6,526 nucleotides of DNA from Clostridiaceae bacterium (GTDB lineage Bacteria; Bacillota; Clostridia; Saccharofermentanales; Fastidiosipilaceae), in assembly GCA_012514965.1 (NCBI GenBank), contig JAAYZH010000178.1, forward strand, positions 1 to 6,526. Direction: 5' to 3'. Within the stretch, counting starts at the first letter, position 1; each line of letters starts with the position of its first letter. This document shows positions 1 through 4,940 of the stretch, piece after piece. The position numbers were made by a program, and so were the translations under genes. The notes under the pieces were generated by a model that worked only from the letters and a program-made list of their open reading frames with translations, was not told the origin of the DNA and ran no database searches.

Positions 1-455
1 ATGGCAAAAATCGCTGTAATCCGACCTTGCCCTCGGATTAGGAAGAATTTTGTCCCCAGAGAGGCCCTGGGATGACAAAAACTGCTGTAATCCGACCTCG
101 CTCTCGGATTAGGAAGAATTTTGTCCCCGGAGCAGGCCTAGAATGACAAAAACTGCTGTAATCCGACTGCCGTCTTGGATTAGGAAGAATTTTGTCCCCG
201 GAGAGGCCCTAGAATGGCAAAAACTGCTGTAATCCGACCTCGCTCTCGGATTAGGAAGAATTTTGTCACCGAAGAGGCCCTGGGATGACAAAAAGTGCTG
301 TAATCCGACCTCGCCCTCGGATTAGGAGGATTTTTGTCCCTGGAAATGCCCTAGAATGGCAAAAAACGCTGTAATCCGACCTCGCCCTCGGATTTGGAAG
401 ATTTTTGTCCCCGGAACAGGTCTAGAATGACAAAAAACGCTGTAATCCGACTGCC
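1..455. repeat. Tandem array of 71-bp palindromic repeats (6 full units plus 1 truncated)
   Basis: Units start at 1, 72, 143, 214, 285, 356 and 427, giving an exact 71-bp period with few substitutions and no length change. Each full unit has an outer inverted repeat (GACAAAA or GGCAAAA against TTTTGTC), a roughly 7-nt internal segment on each side, and an inner inverted repeat TAATCCGA / TCGGATTA around an 8-nt loop. A spacer of about 20 nt follows, usually ending in CCTAGA or CCTGGG. The seventh unit loses identity after CCGACTGCC at 455, so it lacks its right half. There are no unique spacers and no sensible reading frame, since 71 is not a multiple of three. The array probably continues beyond the left edge. 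It sits just past the 3' end of the acetyltransferase gene. The function is unknown; an intergenic REP-like or structured-RNA repeat is the likely class. Confidence 0.95.
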
Positions 456-509
456 TACCACAACCATTGAAAAAGTCCGGTCAGTCATTGCCAGTTTCAG
501 TGGGCTATT

Positions 510-1808
510 TCAACAGTTATCCGCAGTTGCGACGAAGGGATTCAGTGGCAGCCAGGAAGCCTCTGCAACCGGGAGAGCTCGGCGCAAGGGATTATCCAGC
601 AGCGCTCGGGGCGAAAATAGCCAGGCCAAAGCATCCGTGTAGGTCAAAGCCACCTCGGTCGATCCGGCTTCTACTGCAAGCTCGTCCACCGTCAGCGGCA
701 AATCAGCATCGACAAACAATCGCTCACCATTACCCACGTGCAAGCGGCCTCCGCCTACACGAATCTCCACTGTTTGTTCAGCTGGCGCAGGGCTTGGACA
801 TTCGTGAATCAGCAAACGCAAACGCCCCGGCGCTAAGGGGACCTGCGTCGCCTTCGCCGCCAGGAGCATGCCGATGGTTTTGGCAAAATCGAGGATTAGG
901 AACATACCACTGTTGCGGATGCTGCAATCTTCCGAGACGAAACCTAAAGTCTCCTGAAGTTCTAGAGCAGAACCGCCAAAAGCAAGGGGCAACTGCAGAG
1001 AGAGTTTCTCCTGGTTCAGGAGCTGCATAGTCCGCAACAAGAGCTCCGGCCATGCAGGTGCTGCCTCCGTGCGGGCAAGCTCGCTTATAGTGGTGTTCGA
1101 ATTGTCTATTACAAAGTAGGCTTGGAGATCTTGTCCTCCTCCGGCAGAACGACGGACAAGAGCACGGGCGCTTTGAGAGAAAGTCCGGCAAATCAGGGTA
1201 AAGTCTTCTTTGGCCCTCGCTTGGAGACCTTCATTAGCCTGGTAGAGCGCGTATGCGTCGTCGAGCAGCGGCCCTGAGGTCGGAAGCTCGATCAACGCAA
1301 GGTCGGCTGGCAGCTGCGCGGCTCGGAGGGCAGGCCAGGTCATGATGAGGTTGCGTTGACTGAGGGAATAGTGCATGAGAATGCCGGCGTTGTCGTAACC
1401 GTAGTAGCGGTAACGTTGTCTTTGGCCGCTAAGGAAGCTGTAGGCGGATCCTCGGTCCACCATGTCGGCTATAGCAGTACGCATCAGCTGCTGCATGTAG
1501 CCTTTGCCTCGGGCGCGGTGATGGACGGACACGTTGCCGATACCGACGCGCTCGAAGGCCAGATCGGGGAAGTGGCTGGGGCTCGTAACTGGCTGTGGCA
1601 TCGCCATAACCATGGCACGAATCTCCCCGTCCTCACGCATAGTGTAGTGCCAGCTCTCGCTGTCCCGGCCCTCGCCGTAGACCTTGGGCATCAAGACTTC
1701 GAAGTTATGCGGCCGGTGGTCCATGCTGAACACCAAGTTGGCAAAATCAGCCAGCTTTTCGCCTTCACCGCGAGATCCGCGCACTTGATTTGCTGCTTGT
1801 TCTGACAT
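510..1808 (-). CDS. Eis-like GNAT family N-acetyltransferase
   Basis: The 432-residue protein is predicted to transfer an acetyl group from acetyl-CoA to an amine, acting in the cytoplasm; the substrate cannot be read from the sequence. The N-terminal GNAT fold is clear. Residues 88-118 match motif A, with the acetyl-CoA pyrophosphate loop RARGKGY at 98-104. A second characteristic stretch, FLSGQRQRYRYYGY, lies at 125-138. Total length, a second less conserved acetyltransferase-like half (about 150-310) and a C-terminal segment (about 325-425) that could be an SCP2-like domain resemble the Eis / enhanced intracellular survival family of about 400 residues. Members of that family include aminoglycoside acetyltransferases, but many have other or unknown substrates, so no resistance claim is made. 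The start is supported by GAGGAAA a few bases upstream. The gene is divergent from the reductase, and a palindromic repeat array lies beyond its 3' end. The GNAT call is firm; the Eis-type architecture is likely. Confidence 0.88.
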   Translation of the reverse strand: MSEQAANQVRGSRGEGEKLADFANLVFSMDHRPHNFEVLMPKVYGEGRDSESWHYTMREDGEIRAMVMAMPQPVTSPSHFPDLAFERVGIGNVSVHHRARGKGYMQQLMRTAIADMVDRGSAYSFLSGQRQRYRYYGYDNAGILMHYSLSQRNLIMTWPALRAAQLPADLALIELPTSGPLLDDAYALYQANEGLQARAKEDFTLICRTFSQSARALVRRSAGGGQDLQAYFVIDNSNTTISELARTEAAPAWPELLLRTMQLLNQEKLSLQLPLAFGGSALELQETLGFVSEDCSIRNSGMFLILDFAKTIGMLLAAKATQVPLAPGRLRLLIHECPSPAPAEQTVEIRVGGGRLHVGNGERLFVDADLPLTVDELAVEAGSTEVALTYTDALAWLFSPRALLDNPLRRALPVAEASWLPLNPFVATADNC

Positions 1809-1813
1809 AGAGA

Positions 1814-1820
1814 TTTCCTC
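1814..1820 (-). promoter_or_regulatory. Ribosome binding site of the acetyltransferase gene
   Basis: The minus strand reads GAGGAAA five bases before the ATG at 1808. This purine-rich Shine-Dalgarno sequence supports the chosen start over the internal Met at residue 29. Confidence 0.7.
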
Positions 1821-1849
1821 TTTCTTCTGTGACTTTCCAGAGTAGTTTC

Positions 1850-1876
1850 ATTGTAGCCTATCGTGATGTTTACCAA
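1850..1876 (-). promoter_or_regulatory. Candidate promoter of the acetyltransferase gene
   Basis: The minus strand has TTGGTA (plus positions 1871-1876) and TACAAT (1850-1855) separated by 15 bp. The -10 box is good (5 of 6), but the -35 is partial and the spacer is short. Transcription would start near 1843, giving a 5' leader of roughly 35 nt. This is assigned by eye only. Confidence 0.35.
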
Positions 1877-1941
1877 AACCCCGGCCAAAATCTTGGGCAA
1901 GACAATTCGCGCGATAGGTCCATTTCCTGCGCTTACTGATC

Positions 1942-1947
1942 TATACT
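1942..1947 (+). promoter_or_regulatory. Candidate -10 box of the reductase gene
   Basis: TATACT matches the -10 consensus at 5 of 6 positions and lies 30 bp upstream of the reductase ATG. No convincing TTGACA-like box is seen 16-18 bp upstream. A second AT-rich match, TATAAA at 1953-1958, is too close to the ribosome binding site to be preferred. Confidence 0.3.
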
Positions 1948-1965
1948 CGATGTATAAAGAAAATG

Positions 1966-1971
1966 AGGAGG
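1966..1971 (+). promoter_or_regulatory. Ribosome binding site that fixes the reductase start
   Basis: A perfect AGGAGG lies 5 bases before the ATG at 1977. The reading frame stays open upstream to an ATG at 1863. That upstream start has no comparable site and would add 38 residues with no resemblance to the family, so 1977 is taken as the true start. Confidence 0.9.
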
Positions 1972-1976
1972 ATCCT

Positions 1977-3089
1977 ATGGAGCAACGTGCTTTTGGTAAA
2001 ACAGGCCTGCAAACGTCCCTTCTGGGCTTTGGCGGCTTTCACCTTCTGGAAATCCCGCTCTCGGAAGCCAGCTATCTGCTGAACAAATATCTAGATGAGG
2101 GTGGCAACTACATTGAGACCGCAGCCAGCTACGGCAAAGGTGAGTCGGAACGCAAGATTGGCCAAAGCATCGCCTCGCGACGTGAGGAGTATATTTTGGC
2201 CACCAAATGCGGTGATCGCGGCAAACAAGCCTGTGCGGAGTCACTCGATCGCAGCCTGCAGAATTTGCAGACCGATTATGTGGACTTGTTCATAATGCAT
2301 GGCGTCGGCACCATGGCGGATCTCGACCAGATCCTGGCGCCCGACGGTGCTTTGGCCGCCGCGGAAGAGGCCGTGGCTGCCGGCAAAGTCCGCCATATCA
2401 GCATCTCTATGCATGGTCAGCCGGATGTGCTGATTCGCGCGCTCAAGGAGTACCCCTTCGATGCCGTCATGACAACGATTAACTACTACGATCACTTCAA
2501 CTTCCCGGAGATTCAGGACGTGCTGGTCCCCCTGGCCGAAGAGAAAGGTGTGGCTGTTATCCTCATGAAGCCTGTGGCAGACGGCTTGCTCTGGCGTTCG
2601 GCTCCTGAAGCCTTCCGGTATGCCTTTAGCCAGCCGGTCTCCGTCGTGGTCGCGGGAATCAACAATCGCGAGCTGCTGGATCTGGATCTGGATTTGGCTG
2701 AGAACTTCACACCCATGACCGCAGCTGAAATGGATGATCTCTACGCCAGCGCGATCGAGCTCGGCGATTATGTCTGCCGTCAATGCGACCTCTGCCTGCC
2801 TTGTCCCGAGGGCGTCCCCATCACGGAGATCTTTGCTTTGGAGGGATATTTTGATCGGCAAATGTTTGATGGCAGAGTCGGAGACGCAGCAGACTACGCT
2901 TTGCGGCAGCGCTTGCGTTTCTGGTTCAACAACAAGGACATGGCCCAAGCTCGATATGCTGACCTGGCGGTCAAGGCGGATGCCTGTACCGCCTGTGGTG
3001 TGTGCACGCCCAAGTGCCCCTATGACATCGATATTATTCGCAAACTATCGATTGCAGACTATAAGCTGGCGGCCAAAGAAATCTTCTAG
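1977..3089 (+). CDS. Aldo/keto reductase with C-terminal 4Fe-4S ferredoxin-type domain
   Basis: The 370-residue cytoplasmic oxidoreductase begins MEQRAFGKTGLQ, the usual first beta-strand of the aldo/keto reductase barrel, which fills about residues 1-245. The catalytic region reads NYIETAASYGKGESE at 44-58, so the usual catalytic Asp is Glu47; Tyr52, Lys77 (ATKCG) and His108 (IMHG) occupy the other tetrad positions. The C-terminal part has two cysteine motifs: C267, C270, C273, C276-Pro (CX2CX2CX2CP) and C337, C340, C343, C347-Pro (CX2CX2CX3CP). These are expected to hold two [4Fe-4S] clusters, so electrons could pass between a nicotinamide or flavin partner and a carbonyl substrate. This architecture is common in anaerobes, where the physiological substrate is mostly unknown. 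The gene appears monocistronic, is divergent from the acetyltransferase, and is followed by stem-loops. Confidence 0.93.
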   Translation: MEQRAFGKTGLQTSLLGFGGFHLLEIPLSEASYLLNKYLDEGGNYIETAASYGKGESERKIGQSIASRREEYILATKCGDRGKQACAESLDRSLQNLQTDYVDLFIMHGVGTMADLDQILAPDGALAAAEEAVAAGKVRHISISMHGQPDVLIRALKEYPFDAVMTTINYYDHFNFPEIQDVLVPLAEEKGVAVILMKPVADGLLWRSAPEAFRYAFSQPVSVVVAGINNRELLDLDLDLAENFTPMTAAEMDDLYASAIELGDYVCRQCDLCLPCPEGVPITEIFALEGYFDRQMFDGRVGDAADYALRQRLRFWFNNKDMAQARYADLAVKADACTACGVCTPKCPYDIDIIRKLSIADYKLAAKEIF

Positions 3090-3098
3090 GCGGTGTTT

Positions 3099-3131
3099 CG
3101 CTCAGTGACATTTTTCGTGTCGGATTGAGCG
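3099..3131 (+). other. Imperfect stem-loop just past the reductase stop
   Basis: CGCTCA (3099-3104) pairs with TGAGCG (3126-3131), and GACA (3107-3110) pairs with TGTC (3118-3121) around a T-rich loop. It starts 10 bases after the stop codon. There is an asymmetric internal loop and no following T-tract. It might help protect or terminate the reductase transcript, but it is weak as a terminator. Confidence 0.35.
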
Positions 3132-3166
3132 CCTGTCGGCTCTGATTCCCTGCGGAGTATGGACTG

Positions 3167-3204
3167 TGAAGGGAGCTGCCTCAAGAAAGAGGCAGCTCCC
3201 TTCA
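3167..3204 (+). terminator. Perfect 16-bp stem-loop, probable terminator of the reductase gene
   Basis: TGAAGGGAGCTGCCTC (3167-3182) pairs perfectly with 3189-3204 around a 6-nt AAGAAA loop. The stem is long and fairly GC-rich, as in intrinsic terminators. Neither side has a true T-tract; the plus strand continues with TGCTTCTG. It lies in a convergent intergenic region about 80 bp past the reductase stop, so termination or 3'-end stabilisation of that transcript is the simplest reading. Confidence 0.6.
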
Positions 3205-3402
3205 TGCTTCTGCCTGCTAGCGGAGGACAAGTTGCTGGGTCTGCGGGCACGTGGTCCGGAGCAGATTTGAGTCGGGGGTACGGGGGCGGGCGGTGTGCGG
3301 CGGTGCGGGGTCCGGTGGACAAAATTTACGATATTACAGGCCGCGGGCACTTCAACTCAATACGATACTCCCCCTTCCCCGGCGCACCACAGATTAGAGA
3401 AA
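3205..3402. other. Non-coding convergent spacer with G-rich tract
   Basis: No reading frame here looks like a protein. From 3274 to 3310 the plus strand is very G-rich, with G-runs at 3274-3278, 3282-3286, 3288-3290 and 3307-3310. At 3312-3340 a short stretch resembles, on the minus strand, pieces of the 71-bp repeat unit (CTGTAAT followed by ATTTTGTCC). Nothing else is recognisable. Confidence 0.5.
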
Positions 3403-3427
3403 GCCCGGAATGCTGGGCATTCCGGGC
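3397..3427 (-). terminator. Second GC-rich hairpin, likely back-up terminator of the DUF2680-like gene
   Basis: GCCCGGAATGC (3403-3413) pairs perfectly with GCATTCCGGGC (3417-3427) across a 3-nt loop. Read on the minus strand, the hairpin is followed by TTTCTC, a short T-rich tail. It lies just downstream of a better minus-strand terminator, so the two would form a tandem pair. Confidence 0.5.
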
Positions 3428-3440
3428 CATTGAGAACATT

Positions 3441-3488
3441 AAAAAGGTGCTGTCTCTCATCGATCGATTGATCTTGAGACAGCACCTT
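3441..3488 (-). terminator. Intrinsic terminator of the DUF2680-like gene
   Basis: AAGGTGCTGTCTC (3444-3456) pairs perfectly with GAGACAGCACCTT (3476-3488), a 13-bp stem with a 19-nt loop containing ATCGATCGAT. On the minus strand the stem runs into TTTTT (3445-3441), partly shared with the stem base, then AATG. It lies about 45 bp beyond the stop codon at 3535, the expected place for a Rho-independent terminator. Confidence 0.8.
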
Positions 3489-3534
3489 CTTCTGTGCCTA
3501 TTTCCAAGTCAAGTATTTGTGTTAGCTGTGTTTG

Positions 3535-4014
3535 TTACGGATTGACGCAAACACCGTTGTTGCCGCCGCGACTTTGTCTGCCGCCACCGCCGCCAACTTG
3601 TTGTCTCTCACCGTTTCTGCTGCCGGCGCGGGCACCGAAATGGCCTTCACCGGTACCGTTCATCAGGCCGCGACCCATACCGCCTTCACCGATGTTCTCT
3701 TCCATTCTGGCGAGAATCTCGTCGGCTCTTTCCTGGGTCAGCGTGCCGGCTGCGACTCTCTCATCGAGCTTGTCCTTGTGGATGGCCAGAACTTCCTCAC
3801 GGAATTCTTCCAGCACACCTTCTTCTTCGGCGATGGTCCAGCAGGTCTCGCCCTCTTCACGCTCAGCGAGAATGGTTTCTGTGTCGCTTCCTGTCAAAGC
3901 GGCCAGGGCCTCTGCAGGGGTCTCATATTCGGAAAGGGCAAAGAGTGATACGGAACCCGCTCCCATTACCAATACGGCTAATCCTGCAACCAGTGCTTTC
4001 TTGATAGATTTCAT
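3535..4014 (-). CDS. Small exported DUF2680-like (YckD-type) protein with Gly/Arg-rich tail
   Basis: The 159-residue protein is predicted to be exported. Residues 1-26 form a signal peptide: a Lys-rich start (MKSIKK), a hydrophobic core at 8-19, and a likely cleavage after LFA (Ala26). No lipobox cysteine is seen. Residues 29-108 are acidic and helical (YETPAEALAALTG, then ERADEILARMEENIG) and match what I recall of small Firmicutes exported proteins in DUF2680, whose function is unknown. Residues 111-155 are rich in Gly, Arg, Asn and Ser, probably disordered and basic, and the protein ends VCVNP. Two cysteines (58 and 156) could form a disulfide or bind metal. The start is supported by a perfect AGGAGGT. 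The gene is divergent from a two-component operon, suggesting it is a target of, or accessory to, that system. The signal peptide call is firm; the family assignment is from memory. Confidence 0.82.
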   Translation of the reverse strand: MKSIKKALVAGLAVLVMGAGSVSLFALSEYETPAEALAALTGSDTETILAEREEGETCWTIAEEEGVLEEFREEVLAIHKDKLDERVAAGTLTQERADEILARMEENIGEGGMGRGLMNGTGEGHFGARAGSRNGERQQVGGGGGRQSRGGNNGVCVNP

Positions 4015-4021
4015 TTTCGTT

Positions 4022-4028
4022 ACCTCCT
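4022..4028 (-). promoter_or_regulatory. Strong ribosome binding site of the DUF2680-like gene
   Basis: The minus strand reads AGGAGGT seven bases before the ATG at 4014, an essentially perfect Shine-Dalgarno sequence. It confirms the start and suggests high translation. Confidence 0.88.
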
Positions 4029-4061
4029 ATATGTCTAACAGAACGCTTTGTTCTTGTTACA

Positions 4062-4089
4062 GTCATAGAATAAAACCAATGTATGGCAA
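4062..4089 (-). promoter_or_regulatory. Candidate promoter of the DUF2680-like gene
   Basis: The minus strand has TTGCCA (plus positions 4084-4089, 5 of 6 to consensus) and TATGAC (4062-4067, 4 of 6) with a 16-bp spacer. The transcript would start near 4055, leaving a leader of about 40 nt that holds the strong ribosome binding site. An inverted repeat overlaps the -35 box. Confidence 0.45.
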
Positions 4090-4114
4090 AATTGTGTTCT
4101 CACCAAACAATTTT
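4088..4114. promoter_or_regulatory. Spaced inverted repeat, candidate operator in the divergent region
   Basis: AAAATTGT (4088-4095) and ACAATTTT (4107-4114) are perfect inverted copies separated by 11 bp, 19 bp centre to centre, or close to two helical turns. The left arm overlaps the inferred -35 of the DUF2680-like gene, and the repeat is about 50 bp upstream of the operon -10. This suits a dimeric DNA-binding protein, for which the adjacent response regulator is a candidate. However, OmpR-type regulators more often bind direct repeats. Confidence 0.45.
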
Positions 4115-4164
4115 ACCTGCTTTTCGAAAAATATTGCGGACAAAAAAATGACACAATTCATGCT

Positions 4165-4170
4165 TATAAT
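4165..4170 (+). promoter_or_regulatory. -10 box of the two-component operon
   Basis: A perfect TATAAT lies about 84 bp upstream of the regulator start, predicting transcription from about 4177. At 16-18 bp upstream there is only an A-run (4142-4148), not a -35 box. The promoter may therefore need an activator, for example its own regulator, or use A-tract UP-like contacts. Confidence 0.5.
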
Positions 4171-4191
4171 GTATTCGTAAGGTTCAAGTCT

Positions 4192-4203
4192 CTGCAATTG
4201 CAG
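4192..4203. promoter_or_regulatory. 12-bp perfect palindrome in the operon leader
   Basis: CTGCAATTGCAG is fully self-complementary and lies about 15-26 bases after the predicted transcription start of the two-component operon. It could be a repressor site. Its lack of a loop makes it a poor RNA hairpin. It is recorded as a candidate only. Confidence 0.35.
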
Positions 4204-4253
4204 GTTTTGGACGCGCTCTACCCCATGTTGCCGCTGTACGAGGAACGATTATT

Positions 4254-4940
4254 ATGACTACTATGCTTATCGCCGACGACAATCGAAGTAGTGTTTCGAT
4301 TTTGCAGGAATACGCTCTCAAGGAGGGTTACCAGGTCAGCACTGCCTTTGATGGCTATGATGCTTTGGCCAAAGCCCGCGATCACAGCTTCGACATCATT
4401 CTTCTGGATGTGATGATGCCTGGCTTGGATGGCTTTGAGGTCTGCCGGGCCATTCGCCGCGACAGCAATGTACCCATTATCATGGTCACAGCCCGCGGCG
4501 AAGATTACGATCGCATCATGGGTCTTGATACGGGTGCGGATGATTATATCGTCAAGCCTTTTTCACCTGCGGAAGTCATGGCGAGGGTCAGGGCCGTGTT
4601 GCGCCGTATGCAGCGTGACGAGGCTGCTCCGGGCGAGTTTTTCACATACGACGGTCTCAAGGTGAATCTTGCTGAATATCACACGGAACTAGACGGAGAG
4701 CTGATCCCCTTGACGAAGAAGGAGACCGAACTGCTCTGGCTTTTGGCCAAAAATCAGCACAAGGTGTTCTCCCGCGACAACCTCCTGGAGAGCTTATGGG
4801 GCTACGATTATGAAGGTGACGCGAGAACGGTCGACTCGCACATCAAGCGTCTGCGGGCAAAACTGGATGTCCGCGAGCACAGCGGCTGGGAAATTAAAAC
4901 CATTTGGGGCGTTGGCTACAAGTTTGAGGTACTGCCATGA
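4254..4940 (+). CDS. OmpR/PhoB-family response regulator
   Basis: This 228-residue cytoplasmic transcription factor is activated by phosphorylation. The receiver domain (about 3-118) has the acidic pair Asp8-Asp9, the phosphoacceptor Asp52 in LLDVMMPGLDG, the switch Thr79 (VTA) and the conserved Lys101 (KPF). The winged-helix DNA-binding domain (about 129-226) includes the transactivation-loop stretch LLESLWGYDYEGDARTVDSH, the recognition helix around TVDSHIKRLRAKL (192-204) and the wing motif GVGYKF (219-224). All key residues are present, so it should be functional. The start at 4254 has GAGGA nine bases upstream; the ATG three codons later is too far from that site. The stop overlaps the kinase start as ATGA, indicating translational coupling. 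The gene is divergent from the exported-protein gene, which is a likely target along with its own operon. The target assignment is inferred. Confidence 0.96.
   Translation: MTTMLIADDNRSSVSILQEYALKEGYQVSTAFDGYDALAKARDHSFDIILLDVMMPGLDGFEVCRAIRRDSNVPIIMVTARGEDYDRIMGLDTGADDYIVKPFSPAEVMARVRAVLRRMQRDEAAPGEFFTYDGLKVNLAEYHTELDGELIPLTKKETELLWLLAKNQHKVFSRDNLLESLWGYDYEGDARTVDSHIKRLRAKLDVREHSGWEIKTIWGVGYKFEVLP

Noticed and set aside
109..291. 60-residue open frame on the minus strand inside the repeats
   Set aside because: The 71-bp period shifts the frame each unit, so the frame is open by chance. It has no ribosome binding site and no protein-like conservation.
1..455. CRISPR array
   Set aside because: The whole 71-bp unit repeats, with no unique spacers between short repeats, and no cas gene is present.
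1..455. Array of integron attC sites
   Set aside because: Unit length and nested symmetry are superficially similar, but no attC core sites (GTTRRRY-type) are seen, there are no cassettes between units, and there is no integrase.
456..509. Classical terminator for the acetyltransferase gene
   Set aside because: The minus strand has a TTTTT run near 471-475, but no convincing stem directly precedes it.
467..1030. 187-residue plus-strand open frame
   Set aside because: It lies opposite the acetyltransferase gene, which has clear family motifs and a ribosome binding site. Its own translation is Arg/Pro/Ser-rich and typical of an antisense shadow.
1863..1976. N-terminal extension of the reductase from an upstream ATG
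   Set aside because: A perfect AGGAGG precedes the ATG at 1977, and the family-typical N-terminus begins there. The extra 38 residues contain the promoter-like and ribosome-binding sequences.
2241..2948. 235-residue minus-strand open frame
   Set aside because: It is antisense to the reductase and its frame mirrors that gene's codon pattern. The plus-strand protein has all catalytic and cluster motifs.
3159..3545. 128-residue plus-strand frame in the convergent spacer
   Set aside because: It runs through three stem-loops and the G-rich tract, has no ribosome binding site, and shows no protein-like composition.
3494..4180. 228-residue plus-strand open frame across the exported-protein gene
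   Set aside because: The Pro/Ser-rich translation is the antisense of a Gly/Glu-rich gene. The minus-strand gene has a signal peptide, a perfect ribosome binding site and a terminator.
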